DNA from: Candidatus Kuenenia stuttgartensis
GTDB lineage: Bacteria; Planctomycetota; GCA-002687715; CAIWVZ01
NCBI GenBank assembly: GCA_945860915.1
Contig: CAMARR010000003.1
Span: 1-64,000, forward strand
Direction: 5' to 3'
Length of the DNA stretch: 64,000 nt
The notes under the pieces were generated by a model. That model had not been told where the DNA came from and did not search any database. It saw only the letters and a list, made by a program, of their open reading frames with translations. The first letter of the stretch is position 1, and each line of letters opens with the position of its first letter. Shown piece by piece: positions 54,506-63,081 of this stretch. The position numbers and the translations under genes were made by a program.

Positions 54506-54972
54506 GGGATCGTCTCCGCCACTGCGTTCGAAAGGGAAATGGTCCGAGTCGTTCCACGCGACGTCCACCGCACGGTGGCAGTCACACGAAGTAGATTCGG
54601 ATCGGAAAGGTCGGTCGTGAGGGAACCGTGAGCAGCGGCAACTCCTCCGATGATTGGTTGGGACAGTTCGTCCACTGTGAAGCTCGCGGCTGCGGGCGCT
54701 GCGAGCGACGTCGCAAGTTGCGCAAGAGTCAATGTCGGGTCAGACGCCGAAACAGCTTCGAGGCGAGCGAGTGCGGCCCGCATGGCGCGGGACTCCTCCG
54801 CGACCATGACTTCGCTAATCGTCGAAGACGCGAGCGCGGAGACCGAGGCCAACACGCCAACTGAGAGGACGCTGAGCGCCAGAACCGCCTCGATCAGCGA
54901 GAAGCCTCGTTGCTTGGCTTTGATCCTCTTGGAGGACGCGGCGGGATCGATAGGTGCAGGAGTGGATGGCAT
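54502..54972 (-). CDS. PilV-like prepilin
   Basis: 156 residues. A 23-residue basic leader ends in Gly, cut before FSLIEAVLALSVLSVG, with Glu5 present. The remaining domain is small and Ala/Ser-rich. First gene of a four-gene coupled operon (PilV-, PilW-, PilX-like, HEAT). The main pilin, the secretin and the assembly ATPase are not in this window and should be elsewhere. Confidence 0.85.
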   Translation of the reverse strand: MPSTPAPIDPAASSKRIKAKQRGFSLIEAVLALSVLSVGVLASVSALASSTISEVMVAEESRAMRAALARLEAVSASDPTLTLAQLATSLAAPAAASFTVDELSQPIIGGVAAAHGSLTTDLSDPNLLRVTATVRWTSRGTTRTISLSNAVAETIP

Positions 54973-55190
54973 AGCTTGTTACGTATTTCGGTATCTTCCG
55001 TATTGTCTCGGTAAAGTCATGGCTTAAGTTGCTAGGACACGCGGCATTTCGGTGGATCTTGCGGGCTCTCGGTGATCGCGGTGGTCCCACGTCGTCGAGG
55101 GGGCGTCCCATGCTCTGCCTTGTTCTCTACTTTTGCCGATACGCTTCTATGTTCGATGGCGGTCAGTCAACGACGGTTAGATGACATGGG

Positions 55191-55245
55191 GTTGCTCATT
55201 GCAACTTGATGATCAACATGAAGTTGCGTGAGTGCCGTTGCAACG
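55191..55245. repeat. Clustered GTTGC/GCAAC inverted repeats before the GT4 gene
   Basis: GTTGC at 55191-55195, GCAACTT at 55201-55207, AAGTTGC at 55221-55227, and the palindrome CGTTGCAACG at 55236-55245. The arms can pair in more than one way (first with second, second with third). The repeats lie directly before and across the GTG start at 55232, so they could be an operator or alternative leader structures. Confidence 0.6.
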
Positions 55246-56512
55246 AAAATTCAGTTCACCCTCAGGCTATGAGGCACGACCTCACGGCTCACTCTCATTG
55301 AGAATCCTGCACGTCCTAGATCACTCGCTCCCGCTTCATAGCGGGTACACGTTCCGCACGGCTGCCATCCTCCGGGAACAGCGCCGTCTCGGTTGGGAGA
55401 CGTTCCATGTCACCACGCCACGGCATGGCAAGTACACGTCTTTAGAGGAGTCAGCCAGTGGCTGGACTTTCTACCGGACTCCCTTCGAACCAACCTTGCG
55501 ATCGAAGTTGCCCGCGGGCCGATATTTCGATGAGATGCACGCCACCGAGCGACGACTCGATGAATTAGTCCGTACCCTTCGCCCCGATATCCTTCACCCC
55601 CACTCGCCTGTCCTCAACGCGATCCCCGCCATCCGGGTCGGTCGCAAACACGGAATTCCGGTTGTCTATGAGATTCGCGCATCGTGGGAAGACGCCGCCG
55701 TGGATCACGGCACAACAACGGAAGGCAGCGTCCGCTATCGCATCACGCGCGCCATGGAAACATGGGGGGTTCGTCGTGCGAATCACGTGACCACCATCTG
55801 CGAAGGCCTTCGACGCGACATCGCCGAGCGTGGCATCCCAGCCGACAAGATCACAGTCATTCCGAACGCCGTCGACGTTGACGAATTCGTATTCGATGCC
55901 GCTCCCGATGCCGCGTTGCGAACCAAGCTCGGCCTCGATGGGACAACGGTCATCGGTTTCGCAGGTTCATTCTACGGCTATGAAGGGCTCGACCTTCTGC
56001 TCGCGGCAGCGTCGAAACTCCTTCCGAAGGTACCGAACCTTCGGGTTCTCCTAGTCGGCGGTGGCGTGAAGGAACCAGAACTTCGTGCGATGGCGACGAG
56101 TCTCGGGATCGAGGACCGCGTCATTTTCACGGGGCGGGTCCCCCACAATGATGTGCAGCGGTACTACAACCTGATCGATGTTCTTGCATACCCCCGTCAC
56201 CGGATGCGCTTGACCGATCTCGTCACGCCACTCAAGCCCCTTGAGGCCATGGCGCAGGGCCGCATGTTCGTCGCGTCGGATGTCGGTGGACATCAGGAGC
56301 TGGTGCGCCACGGTGAGACGGGCTTCCTTTTTGAAGCAGGCAACGCGAATGCCCTTGCATCCATGCTCGAGCACGTGCTTTCGCACCGCGAACTATGGCC
56401 GGCCATCCGCACGACGGCACGACGCTTCGTCGAAACAGAACGCACCTGGCAGCGCAGCGTCTCGAATTACAAAGCCATCTACGAAGGTCTATTGGCGCCC
56501 ACGGGGCGCTAG
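55232..56512 (+). CDS. GT4 glycosyltransferase, exosortase-A-system type
   Basis: 426 residues. The N-terminal sequence 'RILHVLDHSLPLHSGYTFRT' followed by 'AILREQRRLGWETFHVTTP' matches the TIGR04063-type glycosyltransferases found with PEP-CTERM/exosortase systems. The GT4 C-terminal half has 'VIGFAGSFYGYEGLDLLL', 'VIFTGRVPHNDVQRYYNL' and the nucleotide-sugar motif 'TPLKPLEAMAQGRMFVASD' with the E-x7-E pattern ('KPLEAMAQGR'). The GTG start is uncertain; the conserved core begins about 25 residues later, and an internal start is possible. No exosortase gene is in this window. Probable role: surface or extracellular polysaccharide synthesis. Confidence 0.85.
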   Translation: MPLQRKFSSPSGYEARPHGSLSLRILHVLDHSLPLHSGYTFRTAAILREQRRLGWETFHVTTPRHGKYTSLEESASGWTFYRTPFEPTLRSKLPAGRYFDEMHATERRLDELVRTLRPDILHPHSPVLNAIPAIRVGRKHGIPVVYEIRASWEDAAVDHGTTTEGSVRYRITRAMETWGVRRANHVTTICEGLRRDIAERGIPADKITVIPNAVDVDEFVFDAAPDAALRTKLGLDGTTVIGFAGSFYGYEGLDLLLAAASKLLPKVPNLRVLLVGGGVKEPELRAMATSLGIEDRVIFTGRVPHNDVQRYYNLIDVLAYPRHRMRLTDLVTPLKPLEAMAQGRMFVASDVGGHQELVRHGETGFLFEAGNANALASMLEHVLSHRELWPAIRTTARRFVETERTWQRSVSNYKAIYEGLLAPTGR

Positions 56513-56601
56513 ACCACGACCAGGTAGCAGCTCTCGATGCTCGACTGCCACGGGCCGCCCTCGGTACTTCGGTGTTGACGGGCCCGCCCCCCCGAACGTA
56601 G

Positions 56602-58050
56602 TCACTTGGGAGCCAGACGGGACTCGGGGCCAACCCGACCTGAGGCACGGACACTCGATCCCTTGCGTTGCGTCAATGTGTCACCAAGTTCCACGCGCGC
56701 CATCTCCGCCACCGCATCTAGGCGCAGGACCACATCCGGATGCTCCGCAGCAACGTTCTTCGACTCGGATGGGTCAGCGTCGAGGTCGTAGAGCGCCTTC
56801 TCTGCTCGCCGCTGTTCCGTCTTGCCAGGAAGCGCATTGGCACCGCGCACCACGACCGAGTTGTAAGCATGTGGCATGACGAGCTTGAATCGCCCTTCGC
56901 GAACGGCGATGAGGTCATTTCCATACCAGTCGATCATTGGACCTCGTGCAATGGACTGACTCGACTGACCGAGCAGTGTCGTAGCAAGGTTGCGCCCGTC
57001 GATTTTGAGAGGACCTAGCTTCGCCTCACACAGCGATACAAGTGTTGGAAACAAGTCAATCGACGCGACGGGATCAGCGCAGACCGTTCCTTCTGCTACG
57101 TGCTTTGGCCAACGCACGATGAGCGGCACGCGACAGCCACCCTCCCACATCGTGCCCTTGCCTTCTCGTAGCCCGTTGCAGGTTCCCGCGTGATCACCGT
57201 AGACAAGCCACGGTCCATTGTCAGAAGTGACCAGAATCAGTGTCTGCTCACGCAGTCCGAGCTCATCGATTGTGTCGACCATCTTTCCGATCGACGCGTC
57301 GATCTCGAGCATGACATCGCCATAGGGTCCTGATTTCGATTTCCCGTTGAATGCCGCCGACGCTGCAATCGGCATGTGGGGCTGAGTAAAAGGCACATAA
57401 CAGAAGAAGGGCTTCGATTTCGACGCGCGCATGAAAGCACTCGCACGATCCGCGAGATCTCCCGTTAGGCGGGCCTGTCCGTCCATGTCTACAATGGTCG
57501 AGATGACTTTCTCATTGTGATACACGGGGAGTGGCGGGTACTCGCGCGCCTTCGGCTCCGTCAATCGGCGTCCCGACCACATGTCGTTGGAATATGGAAT
57601 GCCATACCATTCGTCGAAGCCGTGGCGCGTTGGAAAAAATGCGTCTTTTGAGCCGAGATGCCACTTCCCAAAAATGCCTGTCGCATATCCCTTGTCGCGT
57701 AACGCCTCCGCGATCGTTGTCTCCGACGACGCGAGTCCAATCTGAGAATCAGGCATGAGCGCATGTAAAAGACTGATTCGATTCGGGTAGCAGCCAGTCA
57801 GAATCGCTGCGCGCGACGCCGAGCACACCGCCTGCGCCACCTGAAACTGCGTAAAGCGTCGACCCTCACGTGCTAGCGAATCGATGCGCGGTGTTTGATG
57901 GGGACCACCCATGCAAGAGAAGTCGGTCCAACCGGCATCATCCAAAAGTACGAGTAAAATATTCGGCCCGGGGGCGGACTGTGCCTGCGTTGGTACGGAC
58001 GCAGCAACGACGATCACGAACACTTTCCAATAACGAATGAGACTGCGCAT
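56602..58050 (-). CDS. Secreted type I sulfatase
   Basis: 482 residues with a signal peptide (cut near PTQAQS, residue 25). The formylglycine motif is CSASR with Cys76, and metal-binding Asp37-Asp38 lie in 'LLVLLDDAGWTD'. 'TGIFGKWHLG' and 'LVTSDNGPW' supply other active-site residues (Lys, His, Asp-Asn). The C-terminal domain has the usual 'RAEKALYDLDADPSESKN'. It needs conversion of Cys76 by a formylglycine-generating enzyme, and such a gene lies nearby at 58641. Substrate is unknown (arylsulfatase or polysaccharide sulfatase). The start ATG 58050 was chosen for the signal peptide; the frame is open to 58134. Confidence 0.92.
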   Translation of the reverse strand: MRSLIRYWKVFVIVVAASVPTQAQSAPGPNILLVLLDDAGWTDFSCMGGPHQTPRIDSLAREGRRFTQFQVAQAVCSASRAAILTGCYPNRISLLHALMPDSQIGLASSETTIAEALRDKGYATGIFGKWHLGSKDAFFPTRHGFDEWYGIPYSNDMWSGRRLTEPKAREYPPLPVYHNEKVISTIVDMDGQARLTGDLADRASAFMRASKSKPFFCYVPFTQPHMPIAASAAFNGKSKSGPYGDVMLEIDASIGKMVDTIDELGLREQTLILVTSDNGPWLVYGDHAGTCNGLREGKGTMWEGGCRVPLIVRWPKHVAEGTVCADPVASIDLFPTLVSLCEAKLGPLKIDGRNLATTLLGQSSQSIARGPMIDWYGNDLIAVREGRFKLVMPHAYNSVVVRGANALPGKTEQRRAEKALYDLDADPSESKNVAAEHPDVVLRLDAVAEMARVELGDTLTQRKGSSVRASGRVGPESRLAPK

Positions 58051-58104
58051 CACTTTGAGTCTAGCTTGAGACACACAGGTGATGTAAGTGACGGGGGCGA
58101 TCCC

Positions 58105-58162
58105 AAAAAAAGGAACCCGCGCCTCGCGAATCAACCGGATGGTCGAACGCCTCAGCGCGGGT
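58105..58162 (-). terminator. Rho-independent terminator after the HTH gene
   Basis: On the minus strand ACCCGCGC...GCGCGGGT (58162-58155 with 58122-58115) has a long loop and is followed by seven T (58111-58105). It lies 60 bases after the HTH gene stop and before the sulfatase start region. Confidence 0.65.
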
Positions 58163-58196
58163 CAATAGAGAAACGAGTGAAAAGGTTGATCAGAGT

Positions 58197-58216
58197 GGAC
58201 CCCTTTGCAGGGGTCC
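58197..58216 (-). repeat. Short GC hairpin right after the HTH gene
   Basis: GGACCCC-tttgca-GGGGTCC, a perfect 7-bp stem, starts seven bases past the stop of the HTH gene on the minus strand. It has no T-tract; it may protect the transcript end together with the T-tailed hairpin further on. Confidence 0.55.
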
Positions 58217-58222
58217 GTCCGA

Positions 58223-58552
58223 TCACTTGCGGCGCTTCGCTGCGGTCTTCACTACGGTCTTCGCCGCGGCCTTGCGCGGACGAGCACCGCCACGCTTCGC
58301 CGGAACCGGGGACTTGCCCTGGAACGACTCGGCGCGTGCGACGAGCTGGGACACCTTGATGCCCATTGCGGAGGAGAGTCCAAAGAGGGTCGTGAGGGTA
58401 GGAGCCTTCACGCCGCGCTCGAGCTGGCTGAGGTAGGTGCGATGGAGATCGGCACGAACCGCGAGGACTTCTTGGGTGAGGTTTTTCTCGCTTCGGATCG
58501 CCGTGAGGGCGCATCCGAAACCGAGAACGAGTGGTTTTGCTGACTTGGCCAT
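58223..58552 (-). CDS. XRE-family HTH regulator with basic C-terminal tail
   Basis: 109 residues. Helix-turn-helix of the Cro/CI type: 'LGFGCALTAIRSEKNLTQEV', 'RADLHRTYLSQLERGVKAPT' and 'LFGLSSAMGIKVSQLVARAE'. The last about 30 residues are Lys/Ala/Arg/Pro-rich ('PRKAAAKTVVKTAAKRRK'), resembling histone H1-like tails that bind DNA non-specifically. I chose ATG 58552 (MAKSAKP). It is divergent from the FGE gene with 88 bases between, so it might control that gene or the sulfatase downstream; this is inference. Confidence 0.82.
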   Translation of the reverse strand: MAKSAKPLVLGFGCALTAIRSEKNLTQEVLAVRADLHRTYLSQLERGVKAPTLTTLFGLSSAMGIKVSQLVARAESFQGKSPVPAKRGGARPRKAAAKTVVKTAAKRRK

Positions 58553-58640
58553 AGTGGAGGCATTATGCACGCAACAAGGACCCCTTCCATAGCCTAAACA
58601 CAACATTGACGATTTTTTTGTTGCTGCGGGGCGGTATATC

Positions 58641-59645
58641 ATGTTCGACATGCGTCTTCTAGCGAACGCGGTTCTCCTTCTCATTGGCTGCGCCGCAACC
58701 GCACCGAGCCTCTCCCGGAGTGCCATGATGTGGATTCCTCCGGGGACATTCATGATGGGTCAATCCGCGCCGGGAAGCCCAAATGAAGGTCCTGCACGAC
58801 GTGTCACCCTTAGTGGATTCTGGATTGACATACATGAAGTGACCAATGCGGAATTCGGCCATTTCGTTCATGAAACTAGCTATATCACGGTTGCCGAAAG
58901 GCCGATTGACTGGGATGCACTCAAACTGCAGTTGCCTAGAGGCACGCCAAAACCAGCCGATCTCCGCGCGGGCTCACTGGTGTTTCGCCCACCACCGGCA
59001 CCTGTCGAGCTTGACGACCATTCCGCGTGGTGGCATTGGGTCGCCGGAGCCGACTGGCGGCACCCTGAGGGACCTGCTTCCAACTTGGACGGAAGAGCGA
59101 ATCACCCTGTAGTCCATGTCGCTTTCGAGGATGCGAAGGCTTTCAGTCGGTGGGCCGGGAGGCGGTTACCGACCGAAGCAGAATGGGAGTATGTCTCAAG
59201 TTTGGGAGGCGACGGCGGCGCATTCCCTTGGGGAGACACGCCCGCGTCCGAGACAAAGCCAGTTGCAAACATATGGCAGGGGCGATTCCCCGATCGCAAC
59301 TTGTGTTCCGATGGATACATAGGAACCTCACCTGTGATGTCCTATCCGCCAAATCGATTGGGGCTGTTTGACCTGGCCGGGAACGTGTGGGAGTGGTGTG
59401 AAGACTGGTATCGCGCCGACACATATTCGATCCAAGTAGGCCCACTCGTCGATCCAGCAGGACCGCCAAACTCATGGGATCCCCAAGAACCGACGATCCC
59501 GAAGCGCGTCGTGCGTGGCGGTTCGTTCTTATGCCACAAAGACTATTGCGAGGCCTACCGGACCACGGCACGTCGCGGGACGGCCGCGGACACAGGACTA
59601 TCCCATACTGGATTCCGGTGCGCCGCGGACGGCCCCAAGCGGTAA
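58641..59645 (+). CDS. Formylglycine-generating enzyme, lipoprotein type
   Basis: 334 residues, SUMF1/FGE-sulfatase domain. The active-site pair Cys298 and Cys303 in 'RGGSFLCHKDYCEAYR' matches the two cysteines of human FGE (336/341), which most FGE-like domain proteins lack. 'MMWIPPGTFMMGQSAPGSPN' and 'FDLAGNVWEWCEDWY' are family landmarks. 'LLLIGCAATA' near residue 15-20 looks like a lipobox, so the enzyme may be exported. ATG 58641 and ATG 58650 are both possible. The catalytic cysteines make this a genuine FGE candidate for the sulfatase at 56602-58050. Confidence 0.88.
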   Translation: MFDMRLLANAVLLLIGCAATAPSLSRSAMMWIPPGTFMMGQSAPGSPNEGPARRVTLSGFWIDIHEVTNAEFGHFVHETSYITVAERPIDWDALKLQLPRGTPKPADLRAGSLVFRPPPAPVELDDHSAWWHWVAGADWRHPEGPASNLDGRANHPVVHVAFEDAKAFSRWAGRRLPTEAEWEYVSSLGGDGGAFPWGDTPASETKPVANIWQGRFPDRNLCSDGYIGTSPVMSYPPNRLGLFDLAGNVWEWCEDWYRADTYSIQVGPLVDPAGPPNSWDPQEPTIPKRVVRGGSFLCHKDYCEAYRTTARRGTAADTGLSHTGFRCAADGPKR

Positions 59646-59652
59646 CGATCTG

Positions 59653-60468
59653 CTAATTCGCGCCGCGAGCCTTGGCTCCAGGCGTAAACGTCTCGCCCTT
59701 CTGAGCCGCCTCGTAATACATCATCGCCTCGGGCATCCACGAGTTAAGCTGCGCGATGCGTGTCCCATCCGCGGGGTGGGTTGACAAAAACTCCGGATGC
59801 GCCTTGGCTCCTGACGCTGCCTGCATCCGCTCCCAAAACTTCGGGGCCTCTCGCGGATCGAACCCTGCCTTGGCCATCAGGATCAATCCGATGTGATCCG
59901 CTTCGGTTTCATGCTCTCGAGAGAAGGGCAGCAGAACTCCGAGTTGGACACCGAGACCGATTGCGGCTGCGACCTCCCCACGATTCTCGGGGGCCTTGTT
60001 GCTCAACCACTCAGAGGCTGCGGCGATACCAGCCTCCGCCAAAGCGGCTTGAGTCACCCGTTCCCCACCATGGCGTGCGATTGCGTGTCCGATTTCGTGT
60101 CCCATCACTACTGCCACGCCGTTCTCATCCTTACAGATCGGCATGATGCCCTCGTAGAAGGCAACCTTGCCACCGGGAAGACAGAAGGCGTTGACGTCCT
60201 TGGACTTCAGCAGAGCAAACTCCCACTTGAAGTCTGCTCGATTTGCAACAGTTGCGATACGACGCCCAACTTTCTCGACCACCGCAGCCCGTGCACTGTC
60301 CGTCGATCGCGGCTGCTCAGTCAAGACTTGCTTATAGGCATCGAGGCCAATCGCGGCTTCCTCCGCTTCACTAACGAGGATCAGCTGACTTCGCCCGGTG
60401 TAAGGAGCGGTCATGCACGCAGCGAACAACAGGCATCCAACGATCCACTTTTTTGAATTACGAAACAT
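59653..60468 (-). CDS. M48 family metallopeptidase lipoprotein
   Basis: 271 residues. Lipobox 'LLFAAC' (Cys about 18). Zinc motif HEIGH (His124, Glu125, His128) with the third ligand in 'REHETEADHIGL' near residue 187. 'NAFCLPGGKVAFYEGI' is the usual preceding strand. It resembles LoiP/BepA-type peptidases that act in envelope quality control, minus the BepA TPR part. Convergent with the FGE gene, seven bases apart. Confidence 0.92.
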   Translation of the reverse strand: MFRNSKKWIVGCLLFAACMTAPYTGRSQLILVSEAEEAAIGLDAYKQVLTEQPRSTDSARAAVVEKVGRRIATVANRADFKWEFALLKSKDVNAFCLPGGKVAFYEGIMPICKDENGVAVVMGHEIGHAIARHGGERVTQAALAEAGIAAASEWLSNKAPENRGEVAAAIGLGVQLGVLLPFSREHETEADHIGLILMAKAGFDPREAPKFWERMQAASGAKAHPEFLSTHPADGTRIAQLNSWMPEAMMYYEAAQKGETFTPGAKARGAN

Positions 60469-60517
60469 CGATGCGTCCTCCCTACCTCGTTGCGACCGCT
60501 GGGCTCAGAGGTCGAGT

Positions 60518-61309
60518 TTACTTGCCAAGCCCGTCAAACACGCCCTTGAGCGCGTCCGCTCCGCCCTTGAGGCCTTCGAGTGCTTTCTTGGCTCCATCGT
60601 TAAGAACGCCCCCCAAGCCATCGGCCGCCGACTGTAAGCCCTTCGCGAGGTCTCCAGGAATGGCGCCTCCAAACGACGCAACGCTGCTCAGAATTCCTTG
60701 TAAGACTTCGCCGATCACCTCTGAAGGTGGCGCAGCCTTTTCGGAAGAACCGATGTCTTTTAGGCGGATCTCAGGGATCGTCACCGATGTTGAAAGAAGG
60801 TTCGCAGGGATGTCAGGCATCTCGAAGGAAACCTTCAAGTTCTTGAGAACCAGCTCCCGAATGACGAATCGCTTGCCGCCTTCTGCAGCAGGAGGGTTCT
60901 TCGTGTCGCTTGATGAAGATGCGCCCGCTCGCTCGGAGATGACCCCCCAATTCGATGAGCCACCTTTCTTGACAAGATGCAACTTAAGTCCGTCGACCTC
61001 GACTTTCGGAATCTCGACGACGTCACTCATCACGGAGCGCACCGAAACTTCGGTCGCCACACGGTCGATGACGAGAAAAGGAGTCGTCCCGAATTCGGGT
61101 GGCGATGCAATCGTGAGTCCATCGAGCGAGAGCGAGCCTCCCATCACTGAGATGTTCGCATCCCGCAACTCGACCGGCACACCGAGCACGGTCGAACCTG
61201 CCTTGGGTACACCCGCCTTAACCAAGCTGCCCGCTGACATTGCGAGCGCAATCACCGCCCCGACAAGTAGCACCACGACTACGATCGCCAGCTTGACAAG
61301 TTTCGACAT
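60518..61309 (-). CDS. AsmA-like membrane-anchored protein
   Basis: 263 residues. One N-terminal helix 'LVKLAIVVVVLLVGAVIAL' anchors a beta-rich domain with AsmA-family features: 'VPVELRDANISVMGGSLSL', 'TPFLVIDRVATEVSVRSVM', 'VEIPKVEVDGLKLHL'. The last about 70 residues are Gly/Ala/Lys-rich and probably helical. ATG 61309 is preceded on the minus strand by GGAGAAGG. AsmA-like proteins take part in lipid movement to the outer membrane in other bacteria; here that is only suggested by fold. Confidence 0.75.
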   Translation of the reverse strand: MSKLVKLAIVVVVLLVGAVIALAMSAGSLVKAGVPKAGSTVLGVPVELRDANISVMGGSLSLDGLTIASPPEFGTTPFLVIDRVATEVSVRSVMSDVVEIPKVEVDGLKLHLVKKGGSSNWGVISERAGASSSSDTKNPPAAEGGKRFVIRELVLKNLKVSFEMPDIPANLLSTSVTIPEIRLKDIGSSEKAAPPSEVIGEVLQGILSSVASFGGAIPGDLAKGLQSAADGLGGVLNDGAKKALEGLKGGADALKGVFDGLGK

Positions 61310-61360
61310 GATCCTTCTCCGCCCCATCCTGGGTCGCATCACACTACGGAATCTACAATG

Positions 61361-61397
61361 AAAATGCGACCGCCCCACCTTGGAGAAGATGGGGCGG
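61361..61397 (-). terminator. Rho-independent terminator after the VCBS gene
   Basis: On the minus strand CCGCCCCA / TGGGGCGG (61397-61390 and 61377-61370) is followed by TCGCATTTTC. It lies 27 bases after the stop at 61424. Confidence 0.7.
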
Positions 61398-61423
61398 CAC
61401 GTCGGACACTCGAATTTGAGTGA

Positions 61424-63034
61424 TCAGAAGGTATAGGTCACGATGTTGGACTGGGCGGATTGCCCGCCCGGCAGCATTTGGACCGACCTTGCTTGCACTG
61501 GCAACGTAAAGCCGATGGTTCCGGCCGGTAGCGTAAACGAATACGTTCCGGTTGGCGATGCCGTCGCCCACATTGGGGCGAGTCCGGGAGCATTGACGAG
61601 GTTAAGGAACGCCGTCGAATCCAGCCCGAAGAAAGGACCAGTGCCAGCCGGCGCCAATTGGACAAAGGACACAAGGTTGTAAAGCGGCTGGTTCGCCTGG
61701 GCGCCGGTGACCTGTAGGTTCAGTCCACCCGGTGCCGGTTCGTTCAGAATCAACGTGAATCGCGGCAGTTGGATAAAGACCTTGTAGCCCGTGCAGAGCC
61801 CATAGACCATGTCTTTAAAACCGTCGCCATTGAGGTCGACCGTCGCGATGTCGTGCGTACCAACCGTGTGGAAGTTCTGGAGATTCGTGCCATACGGGTC
61901 CGTCAATATCACCGAAGCCGTCGGTGTATTCTCGAGCAGGGTGGCGTGACGATTGCACCCGGGAACATCGACATCGGTGTCCGCCATCACGAGGTCGTTG
62001 TCGCCGTCATTGTCGATGTCGACAAGATAAGCGTTGCCCGCGAAATTGGCGGTTCCCGGCGAATATCCAGGAGCCCCCACCGTGCTGTTCAAGACCGTGG
62101 TCGTAAACGACAACGATTGGGAACCGTTTGGAGTCGTATTGAGCAAGTAGGCATCCTGCCCATCGCGGCCCTGGTAGATGTCGAGCTTGCCATCGTTGTT
62201 CAGATCGCCGACCTGCATGGTGTAGGTCGCAGCGGTCGGGGCGAGATACAGGTTCGGGAACACGCCTGAACCGTTGTTCAAGCGGATCTTCATCTGTCCG
62301 ACGGTTCCGTCTGACTCAACGATGTCGTTGAATCCGTCGTTATTCATATCGACGATCGCCGCTTCTACAGAGAAGGTGGACGATGACCCGCCAGGAATGC
62401 GTGTGCTCGTCTGATCGACAAAGTGACCCGTGCCATCGTTGATGAGGAGTCGATCTTCGAGCGTATTGTTGTAGTCGCCGAGATAAAGGTCGTTATCGCC
62501 ATCGCCATCGAGGTCGCCGTGCGCCATGGAACAGAATCGGCCGCCCGGCGTGAATACCGGGATTCGGCTATTCTCAATTACGAGGCCCTGCCAGACTCCG
62601 CCAATCGCGCCCAAATTGCGGTAGTAGTGCGCCGGTTGGAAGTCCGTGTTGGCAATGACGACATCCTCCCAGCCATCGCCGTCGAAGTCCGCGGCAAGGA
62701 CCGAACGCCCCAAGGACGGATTCGCGATGAAGCCAGGAGCGAATGTCGCCGTGAGGTCGGTCAAGACGCCGTTGACGTTCATGAGCAACATGTGCGTGCG
62801 GTTTCCGGCCCCATAGAAGCCTTCCTTGCGCACATTCAGTAGATCCTGATCACCGTCGTGATCGATATCGATAAGCCAGAAGTCCTTTTCTTCAGGATCG
62901 GTTGTAGCGAGTCCGCCCGTCAAGGATAGGCGAGATCCTGTTGAGTCCGAGAATTGGACCCACGCAGACTGAGCCAGAAGCGCCGGTGCGAGCGTTACGA
63001 CGATCGCCGCGGCACGGATGAGTTGCTTACGCAT
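61424..63034 (-). CDS. Secreted VCBS/FG-GAP repeat protein with C-terminal module
   Basis: 536 residues. Signal peptide ends near PALLAQ. At least seven Asp-rich calcium-loop repeats are visible: DIDHDGDQDLL, DFDGDGWEDVV, DLDGDGDNDLY, DMNNDGFNDIV, DLNNDGKLDIY, DIDNDGDNDLV and DLNGDGFKDMV. These fit an integrin-alpha-like or VCBS beta-propeller. The last 110 residues are the shared C-terminal module ('PAGTGPFFGLDSTAFLNLV', ending 'QSNIVTYTF'). GGAGAA sits seven bases before ATG 63034. Probably a surface or extracellular binding protein. Confidence 0.88.
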   Translation of the reverse strand: MRKQLIRAAAIVVTLAPALLAQSAWVQFSDSTGSRLSLTGGLATTDPEEKDFWLIDIDHDGDQDLLNVRKEGFYGAGNRTHMLLMNVNGVLTDLTATFAPGFIANPSLGRSVLAADFDGDGWEDVVIANTDFQPAHYYRNLGAIGGVWQGLVIENSRIPVFTPGGRFCSMAHGDLDGDGDNDLYLGDYNNTLEDRLLINDGTGHFVDQTSTRIPGGSSSTFSVEAAIVDMNNDGFNDIVESDGTVGQMKIRLNNGSGVFPNLYLAPTAATYTMQVGDLNNDGKLDIYQGRDGQDAYLLNTTPNGSQSLSFTTTVLNSTVGAPGYSPGTANFAGNAYLVDIDNDGDNDLVMADTDVDVPGCNRHATLLENTPTASVILTDPYGTNLQNFHTVGTHDIATVDLNGDGFKDMVYGLCTGYKVFIQLPRFTLILNEPAPGGLNLQVTGAQANQPLYNLVSFVQLAPAGTGPFFGLDSTAFLNLVNAPGLAPMWATASPTGTYSFTLPAGTIGFTLPVQARSVQMLPGGQSAQSNIVTYTF

Positions 63035-63046
63035 CGAGATTTCTCC

Positions 63047-63080
63047 AAAAAAACAAGCCTGCGCGAAATGCGCCGCGCAG
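63047..63080 (-). terminator. Rho-independent terminator after the last (partial) gene
   Basis: On the minus strand CTGCGCG / CGCGCAG (63080-63074 and 63065-63059) is followed by GCTTG and then seven T (63053-63047). The stop of the partial gene is at 63082. Confidence 0.8.
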
Positions 63081-63081
63081 T

